In this document: positions 24,795-34,015 of the stretch, piece after piece | Layout: every line of letters begins with the position of its first letter | How positions within the stretch are numbered: the first letter of the stretch is position 1 | From: Modicisalibacter xianhensis | GTDB taxonomy: Bacteria > Pseudomonadota > Gammaproteobacteria > Pseudomonadales > Halomonadaceae | NCBI RefSeq assembly: GCF_900113605.1 | Contig: NZ_FOPY01000016.1 | Coordinates: 1 to 64,000 of the forward strand | Reading direction: 5' to 3' | Length of the DNA: 64,000 nucleotides | Program-made: the position numbers and the translations under genes | Notes under the pieces: generated by a model | Database searches by the model: none | Told to the model about the DNA's origin: nothing | Seen by the model: only the letters and a program-made list of their open reading frames with translations

Positions 24795-25589
24795 ATGACT
24801 GACGAGACGGCAGGACGCGTACATTGCGACAAGCGCGATGGTGTGGCATGGATCGGCTTCGATCGCCCCCAGAGCCGCAACGCCATGACCTGGGAAATGT
24901 ACGATGCGCTGGCAGCGCTGTGCCGCGAGGTGGACGAGGACCCTGAAATCAATGCCGTCGTCTTCCATGGCTGCGGTGGCGAAGCCTTCGTGGCCGGCAC
25001 CGACATCAAGCAGTTTGCCGGCTTCGACAGGCCGGAAGATGGTGTCGATTACGAGCGGCGTATCGACGAGGTTCTGGCGGGGCTGGAGAATCTCGGCAAA
25101 CCGACCATCGCGCTGCTGGAAGGTTTTTGCGTGGGTGGTGGCGCTGCCATCGCACTGGCCTGCGACTTCCGCTACGCCACACCGTCGCTGAAGTTCGGCG
25201 TGCCGATCGCCAAGACGCTGGGCAACTGCCTGTCGGTCACCAACGTGTCGCGTTTCATGGACATCGTGGGTATTCCCCGCACCAAGGAAATCCTGATGGC
25301 GGCGCGCCTGATCGAGGCACCGCAGGCAGAAACGATCGGCCTGGTCAATGCAGTGTATGGCCCTGGCGAGATCGAGGATGCCGTGGCCGGCCACGCGGCC
25401 GAATTCTCGCGGCTGGCTCCGCTGACCGTCAGGGCAGCCAAGCAGATCGTTCAACGCGTCCAGGCACACCGGCGAATGCCGGCCGATGCCAGCGACGACT
25501 GGGTGCGGACCTGTTACACCAGCCGGGATTTCAAGGCGGCAGTCGACAAGTTCGTCAACAAGACCCCGTTCGAGTGGACAGGCCAATGA
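24795..25589 (+). CDS. crotonase-fold (enoyl-CoA hydratase/isomerase family) protein lacking both usual catalytic Glu
   Basis: 264 residues of the crotonase superfamily: N-terminal FDRPQSRNAMTWEMYDAL, oxyanion-hole segments FVAGTDIKQFAG and EGFCVGGGAAIALACDFRYATPSLKFGVPIAKTLG. In true hydratases glutamates sit at GGGCE and PE, 20 residues apart. Here they are A118 (GGGAAI) and I138 (FGVPI). CoA binding is therefore likely but simple hydration is not; isomerase, decarboxylase or lyase chemistry on an acyl-CoA is plausible. It is 10 bp after dctM, and the next gene is a CoA-transferase that may make its substrate. Confidence 0.85.
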   Translation: MTDETAGRVHCDKRDGVAWIGFDRPQSRNAMTWEMYDALAALCREVDEDPEINAVVFHGCGGEAFVAGTDIKQFAGFDRPEDGVDYERRIDEVLAGLENLGKPTIALLEGFCVGGGAAIALACDFRYATPSLKFGVPIAKTLGNCLSVTNVSRFMDIVGIPRTKEILMAARLIEAPQAETIGLVNAVYGPGEIEDAVAGHAAEFSRLAPLTVRAAKQIVQRVQAHRRMPADASDDWVRTCYTSRDFKAAVDKFVNKTPFEWTGQ

Positions 25590-25624
25590 ACGGCCGGCAA
25601 CGAACCTACGAGGAGAGAGACCGC

Positions 25625-26812
25625 ATGCTTCCCCTGGACGGAATGAAGGTACTGGATATCTCGCAGATCATGGCCGGCCCGTACTGCACCATGGTGCTGG
25701 GCGACATGGGCGCCGAGGTCGTCAAGGTAGAGAAGGCCAATGGGGGCGACGATAGCCGCCAGATGGGGCCATACATCAATGACGAGTCGACCTGCTTTTC
25801 GCAGATCAATCGCAACAAGAAGAGTATTTCACTTAACCTCAAGGACGAGCGCGCCCGACAGATCTTCTTCCAGCTGGCAAAGGAAGCGGACGTCATCGTC
25901 GAGAATTACCGCCCGGGTGTGACCAAGTCGTTGGGCATCGACTACGACACCGTCAGCGAAATCAATCCCGGCATCGTCTATTGCTCTATTTCCGGTTACG
26001 GCCAGACTGGCCCATATAGCCATAAGGGGGGCTTCGACCTGGTGGCCCAGGGTATGACGGGGCTGATGTCGATGACCGGCGAGAAGGGCAGGCGGCCGTT
26101 GAAGACGGGGATCGCCGTTTACGACATCGGCGCCGGCATCACGGCGGTCTATTCGATCCTTGCGGCCTACATTCACAAGATGAAGACCGGCGAGGGCCAG
26201 CACATCGATATCGCCATCACCGAGTGCGGGCTGCCGTGGTTCAGCTGGGAATCGGCAGCCTATTTCGCTGAAGAGCGGCTGCCCGAGCCGACCGGTTGGC
26301 GGCATCGTGTCTCGGCGCCCTACCAGGCGGTCAAGGCGAAGGATGGCTACATCATGCTGGGCTGTGCCAACCAGCGTACCTGGGAACGCTTCTGCAACGA
26401 CGTCATCGAGCGTGAGGATCTGATTCAGGACCCGCGGTTTTTAACCAACAGCGATCGTGGCGCCAACGTGGAAGTCCTCGAGAGCCTCATCGAAGAGATC
26501 CTCGGCGAACGTGACATGGCGTTCTGGCTCGAACGCTGCGATGCCGCTGGTGTCCCGGCCGGGCCCATCAATGACTTCGCCCAGGCCATGCAGGACGAAC
26601 ACTACCTGGCCCGCGGTATGGTCCAAGAAGTCGAGCACCCGGTCATCGGTAAAATGAAGACGGTGGGCTTTCCCAGCAAGTTTTCGCGAACTCCGGCCAG
26701 TATTCGCTGCCCGGCGCCACTGTTTGCCCAGCATACCGACGAGATCCTGAGCCGGATGGGCATGTCTGATGGTGACATCAAAGAGCTGCGCCGTGACGGC
26801 TGCATACAATGA
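25625..26812 (+). CDS. class III CoA-transferase (CaiB/BaiF family)
   Basis: 395 residues starting MLPLDGMKVLDISQIMAGPYCTMVLGDMGAEVVKVE, a standard family III N-terminus. The catalytic Asp is probably D167 in TGIAVYDIGAGITAVYSIL. Family III enzymes move CoA between carboxylic acids. Substrate here is presumably the acid brought in by the TRAP system. The start at 25625 has AGGAGAG; an in-frame ATG at 25586 overlaps the stop of the previous gene (ATGA) and is an alternative. The much longer frame from 25127 overlaps the crotonase gene and is rejected. Confidence 0.9.
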   Translation: MLPLDGMKVLDISQIMAGPYCTMVLGDMGAEVVKVEKANGGDDSRQMGPYINDESTCFSQINRNKKSISLNLKDERARQIFFQLAKEADVIVENYRPGVTKSLGIDYDTVSEINPGIVYCSISGYGQTGPYSHKGGFDLVAQGMTGLMSMTGEKGRRPLKTGIAVYDIGAGITAVYSILAAYIHKMKTGEGQHIDIAITECGLPWFSWESAAYFAEERLPEPTGWRHRVSAPYQAVKAKDGYIMLGCANQRTWERFCNDVIEREDLIQDPRFLTNSDRGANVEVLESLIEEILGERDMAFWLERCDAAGVPAGPINDFAQAMQDEHYLARGMVQEVEHPVIGKMKTVGFPSKFSRTPASIRCPAPLFAQHTDEILSRMGMSDGDIKELRRDGCIQ

Positions 26813-26830
26813 GCTTTAGTGTCAGTCTGT

Positions 26831-26859
26831 TTGAATTCAAAATTCATTATTCCGGATAA
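26831..26859 (+). promoter_or_regulatory. operator and possible promoter before the aminotransferase gene
   Basis: TGAATTCAAAATTCA (26832-26846) is a perfect palindrome with a 3-nt centre and contains the AATTCAAAAT core shared with 20928 and 21647. TTGAAT with GGATAA 17 bp on could be a weak promoter covered by the operator. Confidence 0.6.
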
Positions 26860-26886
26860 CAACACCAATTCCATCGGAGAGTCATC

Positions 26887-28095
26887 ATGTTGAATCTCGA
26901 TTTCCATGCGTCGGGTCGTCACTTCCTGCAGATTCCTGGCCCATCACCGGTGCCGGACCGTATCCTGCGCGCCATGAGCCTGCCGACCATCGACCACCGT
27001 GGTCCCGAGTTCGGCGCTTTGGGAAGGGAACTGCTGAGCAAGGTCAGGCAGGTCTTCAAGACCGAAGGCCCGGTCGTCATTTATCCGGCCTCGGGAACTG
27101 GAGCCTGGGAAGCGGCTCTGACCAACACCCTGTCACCGGGCGACCAGGTACTGATGTACGAAACCGGTCACTTCGCCACGCTATGGCAAAAGATGGCGCG
27201 TCGCCTGGGGCTGGAGCCCGAGTTCCTCTCCCTGCCCGGTGACGAGGGCTGGCGCCTCGGTGTCCAGGCCGAAATGATCGAGGCCCGCCTGAAGGAGGAT
27301 CGTGAGCACGCCATCAAGGCGGTCTGCGTGGTGCACAACGAGACCTCGACCGGCGTCACCAGCGACATCGCCGCGGTGCGTCGTGCGATCGATGCCGCCG
27401 GCCATCCGGCGCTGTTGATGGTGGACACCATTTCCGGCCTGGCGAGTGCCGACTACCGCCATGACGAGTGGGGAGTCGATGTCACCATTTCGGGATCGCA
27501 GAAAGGCCTCATGCTGCCGCCGGGTATCAGTTTCAATGCCGTGTCCGACAAGGCGCTTTCCGCCAGCCGACAGGCTAAGTTGCCCAAGAGTTTCTGGGCC
27601 TGGGACGAGATCGTCGAAGCCAACAAGACCGGCTACTGGCCCTATACCCCCAACACCAACCTGCTCTATGGCTTGAACGAAGCGCTCGACATGTTGCTCG
27701 GTGAAGGGCTCGATCATGTCTTCGCCCGTCACCAGCGTTGGGCGGCCGGGGTGCGCACCGCCGTCGAAGCCTGGGGGCTGGAAATCCAGTGTCGCGACCC
27801 GAAGGTCTATTCGCCGGTACTCACCGGGGTGATCATGCCGGAAGGCGTGGATGCCGACGAGGTACGGCGCCTCATCTATGAACGCTTCGACCTGTCGTTG
27901 GGCATGGGACTGGGCAAGGCCAAGGGACGCATGTTCCGTATCGGTCATCTGGGCGACTGCAACGACCTGACGCTGATCGCCACGCTGGGCGGTTGCGAAG
28001 CCGGTATGAAGCTTACTGGTGTTCCGCTCAAGGGCAGTGGCGTGTTGGCCGCGCTGGAATACTTCGCCAACCATCCGCTCGATACCGATCGTTAA
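26887..28095 (+). CDS. class V aminotransferase, serine/alanine-glyoxylate type
   Basis: 402 residues. It has the family V features FLQIPGPSPVPDRILRAM at the N-terminus, VIYPASGTGAWEAAL and the PLP lysine K206 in VTISGSQKGLMLPPG, followed by a substrate-binding Arg near GRMFRIGHLGDCND. Close families are serine-glyoxylate, alanine-glyoxylate and aspartate-glyoxylate (BhcA) aminotransferases. With glycolate-oxidising and 2-hydroxy-acid dehydrogenase genes nearby, glyoxylate or another small 2-oxo acid is the likely amino acceptor. The other beta-hydroxyaspartate-cycle genes were not found here. RBS GGAGAG. Confidence 0.85.
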   Translation: MLNLDFHASGRHFLQIPGPSPVPDRILRAMSLPTIDHRGPEFGALGRELLSKVRQVFKTEGPVVIYPASGTGAWEAALTNTLSPGDQVLMYETGHFATLWQKMARRLGLEPEFLSLPGDEGWRLGVQAEMIEARLKEDREHAIKAVCVVHNETSTGVTSDIAAVRRAIDAAGHPALLMVDTISGLASADYRHDEWGVDVTISGSQKGLMLPPGISFNAVSDKALSASRQAKLPKSFWAWDEIVEANKTGYWPYTPNTNLLYGLNEALDMLLGEGLDHVFARHQRWAAGVRTAVEAWGLEIQCRDPKVYSPVLTGVIMPEGVDADEVRRLIYERFDLSLGMGLGKAKGRMFRIGHLGDCNDLTLIATLGGCEAGMKLTGVPLKGSGVLAALEYFANHPLDTDR

Positions 28096-28131
28096 CGGCG
28101 TCATCGCCGCAAGCCGCATGGGGAGGGAACG

Positions 28132-31100
28132 ATGACGTCGTTATCCGAAAAGAACTTTCAGCCACGCGATGCTCGCATCAAGCCGGTATCGGATGTCGCG
28201 GCCCGCCTGCAGCGAGAGATCGCTGGCGAGGTGATGTTCGACCAGGCCTCGCGGGGGCGCTACTCCACCGATGCCTCGATCTACCAGATCATGCCTCTCG
28301 GGGTGGTCGTGCCGAGGCATCAGCAGGATCTTCAGGTGGCACTCGACATCGCTCGCGATGCCGGCATGCCGGTGCTGCCCCGGGGCGCCGGGACCAGCCA
28401 GTGTGGCCAGACCGTGGGCGAGGCGCTGGTGCTCGACACCAGCCGCTGGCTGAACAATGTCGTCGAATTCGACGAGCAGGCGCGTACCGTGGTGGTCGAG
28501 CCCGGCATCGTACTCGATCACCTCAACGCCTGGCTGAAGCCCTATGGGCTGTGGTTCCCGGTCGACGTATCGACCAGCGCCCAATGCACCTTGGGTGGTA
28601 TGGCCGGCAACAACTCATGCGGATCGCGTTCGATCAAGTACGGCAATATGGTTCATAACGTGCAGGGCATCGACGCCCTGCTCGCAGATGGCTCCCAGGC
28701 GTCGTTCGGATTCATCGATGAGATGACCGCTACCGGCAAGCTGGGAGACATCATTAAGCAGGTGCGCCAGATCGCCGAGCGCGAGGATGCCCACATCCGC
28801 GAACATTATCCCAAGGTGTTGCGTCGGGTGGCCGGCTATAACCTGGATCTGTTCAACTGCCAGAATCCGCTTCCCTACGATGCGCTGGGCCGGGCCAATC
28901 TGGCCCATCTGCTGGTCGGGTCCGAGGGGACGCTGGGGCTGACGCAGCGACTGACGCTCAAGCTCGAGCCGTTGCCCGAGCATAAGGTGCTTGGGGTGGT
29001 GAATTTCCCCACCTTCTACCAAGCGATGGATTTTACGCAGCACATCGTCGAGCTGGGGCCGGCGGCGGTCGAACTGGTTGACCGCACCATGATCGAGTTG
29101 TCGTTGGAGAATCCGGCCTTCCGGCCGGTGATCGAGAAGGCCCTGATCGGCAAGCCGGCAGCGATTCTGCTGGTGGAGTTTTCAGGCCAGGAGCGCGAGC
29201 CGCTGCTCGATGCCCTGCGCCGCCTCAACGAGCTGATGGCCGACCTGGGCCTGCCTGACTGCGTGGTCGACATGCCCGAGGCTGCCGAGCAGAAGGCGCT
29301 GTGGAACGTGCGCAAGGCCGGGCTCAATATCATGATGAGCATGAAAGGCGACGGCAAGCCGGTCTCGTTCATCGAGGACTGTGCCGTCCCGCTGGAGCAT
29401 CTGGCCGAATACACCGACAAGCTGACTCAGGTATTCCACAAGTACGGCACCGAAGGCACTTGGTACGCGCATGCCAGTGTCGGCACGTTGCACGTGCGGC
29501 CGATCCTCGACATGCGTCGCGACGGTGCGGAAAAAATGCGCGAGATCGCCGAGGCGGCCTCGGAACTGGTCCGCGAATACAAGGGCGCCTATTCGGGAGA
29601 ACACGGCGATGGTATCTGCCGTGGCGAGTGGGTGGCCTGGCAGTTCGGGGCGGAGCTCAACGCGGCCTTCAAGGAGATCAAGCAACTCTTCGACCCGGAC
29701 AACCTGTTCAATCCCAACAAGATCGTCGACACCCCGCGCATGGACGACGATCGCTACTTCCGCTTTCCCAGGCAGTACCAGACGATTCCCGTGACACCGG
29801 TGCTCGACTGGTCGCCCTGGGACGTCAAGCGCGACCCGCTGACCGGCGAGCAGAGTGCGCCCGGCACGGCTGGCGACCCGACCTTTGGCCTGGCCAAGGC
29901 CGTCGAGATGTGCAACAACAATGGCCACTGTCGCAAGTTCGATGCCGGGACCATGTGTCCGAGCTATCGTATCACCCGTGACGAGCAGCATCTCACCCGT
30001 GGGCGAGCCAATACCCTGCGTCTGGTGCTGTCCGGGCAGGTGGGGCAGGAGGGGCTGGCCAGCGACGAGGTCAAGGAGGCACTGGATCTGTGCGTGTCGT
30101 GCAAGGGCTGCAAGCGCGACTGCCCGACCGGGGTCGACATGGCCAAGCTCAAGATCGAGGCGCGGGCGGCACGTGCCAAGACCCATCCGCTAGCGTGGCG
30201 CGACCGCATGATCGCCAACATGCCTCGCTACGCGCCCTATGCCAGCCGGATGGGGCCATTGCTGGGCAGTCTGGAACGGCTGCCGGTGCTATCGCGTTGG
30301 GTCAAGCAGTCGCTGGGACTGGCCGAGGCGCGTTCGCTGCCAACGTTCAGCAGTGACTACCTGCGCCGGGCCGAGCTTCTCCAGAGCAAGACGAACACGG
30401 TGGGCGAGGTGGTGCTGTTTGTCGATACCTTCAACAACTACATGGAGGCCGACAATGCAGCGGCAGCCCATCGCGTGCTCACGGCCGCCGGGTATCGCGT
30501 GCATCTCAACAGTCCTCCTAACCAGCGACCGCTATGCTGCGGGCGGACCTATCTGGCCTCGGGGCAGGTCGACAAGGCCAAGGCCGAGGCACGACGCACG
30601 CTGGACTACCTGATGCCTTACGTCGAGCGCGGCGCCACGATTGTCGGCCTAGAGCCATCATGCCTGCTGACCCTGCGCGATGAATTCCTGCACTACGGCT
30701 ACGGCGAGGAAGCCAGGCAACTGGCCGAGGCGGCGATGCTGTTCGAGGAGTTCCTGGTGCGCGAGAACAAGGCGGGTCGCCTGGCTCTGGATCTCAAGCC
30801 GCTCGAGGCGTCACGCGCCTGGCTGCATGGCCATTGCCACCAGAAGGCATTCGATGCGCTGCGTCCCGTAGAGACCGTGCTGGGTTGGATTCCTGACCTG
30901 GAGGTCAAGACGATCGAGTCGTCGTGCTGTGGCATGGCGGGCAGCTTCGGCTACGAGCGCGAGCACTTCGAGGCCTCGATGCAGATGGCCGAGCTATCGC
31001 TGCTGCCGGCAGTCCGTCAGGCTGCCGCAGATGACCTGGTGGTCGCCGACGGTACCAGTTGCCGGCACCAGATCCGCGACGGTGCCCAGCGCGATGCACT

Positions 31101-31137
31101 GCACGTGGCACTCGTGCTCGCCATGGCACTGGACTGA
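28132..31137 (+). CDS. FAD-linked and Fe-S 2-hydroxy-acid dehydrogenase (YdiJ/DLD-like, 1001 aa)
   Basis: A single chain equal to a GlcD plus GlcF fusion. Residues about 40-270 are the FAD_binding_4 domain (VLPRGAGTSQCGQTVGEAL, LGGMAGNNSCGSRSIKYGNM). Residues about 290-540 are FAD-oxidase C (WYAHASVGTLHVRP, YSGEHGDGICRGEW). Then come Fe-S motifs (CNNNGHCRKFDAGTMCPSY, CVSCKGCKRDCPTG) and two CCG domains (RPLCCGRTYL, SSCCGMAGSFGYE). Such proteins oxidise D-2-hydroxy acids (lactate, 2-hydroxyglutarate) to 2-oxo acids and feed the quinone pool. It lies 36 bp after the aminotransferase, which could aminate the product. RBS GGGAGG. Confidence 0.9.
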   Translation: MTSLSEKNFQPRDARIKPVSDVAARLQREIAGEVMFDQASRGRYSTDASIYQIMPLGVVVPRHQQDLQVALDIARDAGMPVLPRGAGTSQCGQTVGEALVLDTSRWLNNVVEFDEQARTVVVEPGIVLDHLNAWLKPYGLWFPVDVSTSAQCTLGGMAGNNSCGSRSIKYGNMVHNVQGIDALLADGSQASFGFIDEMTATGKLGDIIKQVRQIAEREDAHIREHYPKVLRRVAGYNLDLFNCQNPLPYDALGRANLAHLLVGSEGTLGLTQRLTLKLEPLPEHKVLGVVNFPTFYQAMDFTQHIVELGPAAVELVDRTMIELSLENPAFRPVIEKALIGKPAAILLVEFSGQEREPLLDALRRLNELMADLGLPDCVVDMPEAAEQKALWNVRKAGLNIMMSMKGDGKPVSFIEDCAVPLEHLAEYTDKLTQVFHKYGTEGTWYAHASVGTLHVRPILDMRRDGAEKMREIAEAASELVREYKGAYSGEHGDGICRGEWVAWQFGAELNAAFKEIKQLFDPDNLFNPNKIVDTPRMDDDRYFRFPRQYQTIPVTPVLDWSPWDVKRDPLTGEQSAPGTAGDPTFGLAKAVEMCNNNGHCRKFDAGTMCPSYRITRDEQHLTRGRANTLRLVLSGQVGQEGLASDEVKEALDLCVSCKGCKRDCPTGVDMAKLKIEARAARAKTHPLAWRDRMIANMPRYAPYASRMGPLLGSLERLPVLSRWVKQSLGLAEARSLPTFSSDYLRRAELLQSKTNTVGEVVLFVDTFNNYMEADNAAAAHRVLTAAGYRVHLNSPPNQRPLCCGRTYLASGQVDKAKAEARRTLDYLMPYVERGATIVGLEPSCLLTLRDEFLHYGYGEEARQLAEAAMLFEEFLVRENKAGRLALDLKPLEASRAWLHGHCHQKAFDALRPVETVLGWIPDLEVKTIESSCCGMAGSFGYEREHFEASMQMAELSLLPAVRQAAADDLVVADGTSCRHQIRDGAQRDALHVALVLAMALD

Positions 31138-31207
31138 ACCAACGCAAGGCAATGGCAGTACACCAAGGGGACCGCTATCGGCGCGTCCCCTATATCGTAA
31201 TGGGCAC

Positions 31208-32248
31208 ATGATGAGACAAACGATGATCGATCTACGCAGCGATACCGTGACCCGCCCGAGCCAGCGCATGCGCGATGCGATGGCACGGGCCGAGGTGGGT
31301 GACGACGTATGGGGCGACGACCCCAGCGTGGCGGCTTTCGAGAAAAACGTGGCCGAGCGGGCCGGATTTGCCGCCGGTCTGTTGTTTCCGTCGGGGACAC
31401 AAAGCAATCTGACGGCGCTCATGGCGCACTGCGAGCGTGGCGATGAATTCATTGCCGGGCAGCAATCGCACCTCTACAAGTACGAAGGCGGGGGAGCGGC
31501 GGTACTGGCCAGCCTGCAACCGCAACCGATCGACAATGCCCATGACGGGACGTTGCCGCTGGAAAAGGTCGGCGCGGCCATCAAGCGTGACGATATTCAT
31601 TTCGCCCGCACGCGCCTGATCGCGCTGGAGAATACGTTTCAGGGCAAGGTGCTGCCGCAGGACTACACTGAGCGGTTACTCGACCTGGCCAAGGAACATG
31701 GGCTGCTTGCCCACCTCGATGGGGCGCGACTGTTCAACGCGGCAGTTGCCACCGGGCAGCCACTGGACGCGCTATGTCGAGGCTTTGATTCGGTATCGTT
31801 GTGCTTTTCCAAAGGGCTGGGCGCCCCGGTGGGATCGGTGCTGGTCGGTAGTGAATCCTTTATTGCCCGGGCACGACGCTGGCGCAAGACGCTGGGTGGC
31901 GGCATGCGTCAGGCCGGCATCCTGGCGGCGGGATGCCAGTTCGCCCTCGACCATCATGTTGCCGGGCTGACCGACGATCATCGCCATGCCCAACTGCTGG
32001 CCGAGGGGCTCGCGAGCCTGCCAGGCATCGAGGATATCGAATGTCACACCAACATGGTCTTTGCGCGTTTTCCCGAGGCGTATCGTCAGACAATGGCACA
32101 GCATCTTCACGCACAGGGCATCCTGGTGGAACCCTTGGCTCGCACGCGCTTCGTCACCCACCGAGACATCTCGCAAGCGGACATTCAACGGGTATTGGTC
32201 GTCATGCAGGAGTATTGCCGTGACATGGCCGGGGCAACCTCTGAATAA
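31208..32248 (+). CDS. ltaE: low-specificity L-threonine aldolase
   Basis: 346 residues of the GLY1/LtaE family of PLP enzymes: MIDLRSDTVTRPSQRMRDAMARAEVGDDVWGDDPSV, LFPSGTQSNLTALMAHC, HLDGARLFNAAVATGQP and the PLP-lysine segment SLCFSKGLGAPVGSVLVG. It splits threonine or allo-threonine (and often other 3-hydroxy amino acids) to glycine and an aldehyde. Starts at 31208, 31211 and 31223 are in frame and the RBS is weak. It is the last gene before a strong terminator and lies 70 bp after the dehydrogenase, so probably same transcript. Confidence 0.9.
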   Translation: MMRQTMIDLRSDTVTRPSQRMRDAMARAEVGDDVWGDDPSVAAFEKNVAERAGFAAGLLFPSGTQSNLTALMAHCERGDEFIAGQQSHLYKYEGGGAAVLASLQPQPIDNAHDGTLPLEKVGAAIKRDDIHFARTRLIALENTFQGKVLPQDYTERLLDLAKEHGLLAHLDGARLFNAAVATGQPLDALCRGFDSVSLCFSKGLGAPVGSVLVGSESFIARARRWRKTLGGGMRQAGILAAGCQFALDHHVAGLTDDHRHAQLLAEGLASLPGIEDIECHTNMVFARFPEAYRQTMAQHLHAQGILVEPLARTRFVTHRDISQADIQRVLVVMQEYCRDMAGATSE

Positions 32249-32265
32249 ACGATAGGCAAAAAAGA

Positions 32266-32301
32266 AACCGCTCTGGCCAATGCCAGAGCGGTTCTTGTTT
32301 T
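32266..32301. terminator. bidirectional terminator between threonine aldolase and permease
   Basis: AACCGCTCTGGC and GCCAGAGCGGTT form a perfect 12-bp stem with a 4-nt loop, followed by CTTGTTTT on the plus strand and preceded by an A-run (AAAAAAG) that gives a T-run on the minus strand. It ends both convergent genes. Confidence 0.85.
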
Positions 32302-32317
32302 GGGGCTGTCGATACTG

Positions 32318-34015
32318 TTAGCTGCCCAGCAGCGGGTCGCCGAGGCCAAGTATGTAGAAGCCGATCAGGCCCAGAATGCCTGTAAACGTCACGTAGTAGA
32401 GCGTCGGCAGGATGGTCTTGCGCAGCGTAACGCCTTCGCGACCGAGCAGCCCGACCGTGGCCGAGGCGGCTACCACGTTGTGAATGGCGATCATGTTGCC
32501 GGCAGCAGCCCCCACAGCCTGCAGGGCAACCATCAGCGTGGTGGAGATGCCCAGCACTTCGGCCACGTTGAACTGGAAGTCCGACAGCATCAGGTTGGAA
32601 ACTGTGTTGGAGCCGGCAATGAAGGCGCCCAGCGCACCTACCCACGGTGCGAAGAAGGGATAGACGCCTCCTACGCTGTCGGCGACGAACTGGGCCATGG
32701 CTACCGGCATGGAGACCAGGTCGGCCTCGTTGACCCCGGAGTTAATCAGGATACGCACCATGGGAATGGTGAACAGCAGTACGAAGCCAGCGCCGAAGAT
32801 GGTGCGGGTCGATTCGGAGAACGCTGCCTTGACCTCGCCGCCGCGCATGCGATGCATGAGGATGGTGATCAACACGACGATCAGCAGGATGCCACCGGGC
32901 AGGTAGAGCGGTTCGATACTGCCCGAGATGCCGGTTTCACCTAGAATATTGCTCCAGCCCAGGCTCAGCGAGGTCAGCGCCTCCTTGAGTGGCGCAACGG
33001 TACGCGACAACACCAGGAACACGGCCAGCAGTACGTAGGGCAGCCAACCCATGAATACCGACATCGGGGCACGCCCGGCCACCTGGTCGAGTTTGATGTC
33101 GAGTTTGCCGATCCACTCATCGGGCCAGGAGGTCGACTCGGGGAAGTCCCAGGTCGTCTTGGGCAGCAGGAAGCCGCGGCGCGCCGCCGGTACGACGATG
33201 GCCAGGCCGACCATGGCGCCGATCATCGACGGGAATTCCGGCCCGAGCAGAACGCCGGCCAGCATGTAGGGCACCACGAAACAGACCCCGGTAAATAGCG
33301 CGAACGGCGCAATCTCCAGCCCCTCGCGCCAGGAGCGGTTGGCACCGAAGAAACGCACCATGATGGTGACCAGGATCAGCGGCATGAGCACGCCAACGAT
33401 GCCGTGCAGGATGGCGACTTCGGAAGTGATCAGCTGGAAATAGTCAGCCCAGTCGGCGCCGCCCGTGGCCAGGCGCTCGGTGATATCCGCCTTGCCGAGT
33501 CCGCCACTGACACCGACCACGATCGGCGTACCTACGGCGCCGAACGAGACCGGCGTGGACTGGATCATCATGCCCACGACGACAGCGGCCAGGGCGGGGA
33601 AGCCCAGCGCCACCATCAACGGTGCGGCAACGGCCGCCGGCGTGCCGAAGCCCGAGGCACCCTCGATGAAGCAGCCGAACAGCCAAGCCACGATGAGTGC
33701 CTGCACACGACGGTCCGGGCTGATGCCGGAGAATCCGTTGCGAATCGCTGCAATGCCGCCTGAATGCTTGAGCGTGTTGAGCAGCAGAATGGCACCGAAG
33801 ATGATCCACAGGATCGCCACGGTCAGGATCAACCCCTGGAAGGTGGAGGCCAGGACGCGAGTGAACGTCATGTCCCAAGCCAACAGGGCGATCAGTGCCG
33901 TGACCACGTAAACGATAGGCATCGCGGTTCGAGCCGCGATACGGAAACCAATCAACAACACCCCTGCCAGGACCAGCGGCAGGAATGCCAGTAACGCTAA
34001 CAACGTTGGGTTCAT
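32318..34015 (-). CDS. L-lactate/glycolate permease (LctP family)
   Basis: 565 residues with about 13 hydrophobic helices. It has the LctP signatures [41 protein letters not shown] and [18 protein letters not shown]. LldP and GlcA of E. coli belong to this family and take up lactate and glycolate with protons, so substrate choice here is open. It may supply the glc or YdiJ-like oxidases. The start at 34015 ([18 protein letters not shown]) is preceded by GAGGAAT; the frame to 34066 is not needed. It has its own regulatory region. Confidence 0.9.
   Translation of the reverse strand: MNPTLLALLAFLPLVLAGVLLIGFRIAARTAMPIVYVVTALIALLAWDMTFTRVLASTFQGLILTVAILWIIFGAILLLNTLKHSGGIAAIRNGFSGISPDRRVQALIVAWLFGCFIEGASGFGTPAAVAAPLMVALGFPALAAVVVGMMIQSTPVSFGAVGTPIVVGVSGGLGKADITERLATGGADWADYFQLITSEVAILHGIVGVLMPLILVTIMVRFFGANRSWREGLEIAPFALFTGVCFVVPYMLAGVLLGPEFPSMIGAMVGLAIVVPAARRGFLLPKTTWDFPESTSWPDEWIGKLDIKLDQVAGRAPMSVFMGWLPYVLLAVFLVLSRTVAPLKEALTSLSLGWSNILGETGISGSIEPLYLPGGILLIVVLITILMHRMRGGEVKAAFSESTRTIFGAGFVLLFTIPMVRILINSGVNEADLVSMPVAMAQFVADSVGGVYPFFAPWVGALGAFIAGSNTVSNLMLSDFQFNVAEVLGISTTLMVALQAVGAAAGNMIAIHNVVAASATVGLLGREGVTLRKTILPTLYYVTFTGILGLIGFYILGLGDPLLGS

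Noticed and set aside
24795-26812. Carnitine CoA pathway (CaiB/CaiD)
   Set aside because: The CoA-transferase and crotonase are in the right families, but the crotonase lacks the CaiD catalytic Glu residues and no carnitine-CoA ligase, dehydrogenase or BCCT/betaine transporter is linked.
27181-28119. 312-codon open frame on the minus strand
   Set aside because: Antisense to the class V aminotransferase.
29182-30186. 334-codon open frame on the minus strand
   Set aside because: Antisense to the FAD/Fe-S dehydrogenase; no family features.
26887-32248. Beta-hydroxyaspartate cycle (BhcABCD)
   Set aside because: The aminotransferase resembles BhcA, but no BhcB-like dehydratase, D-threonine-aldolase-type BhcC or ornithine-cyclodeaminase-type BhcD is beside it; the aldolase here is of the L-threonine (LtaE) type.
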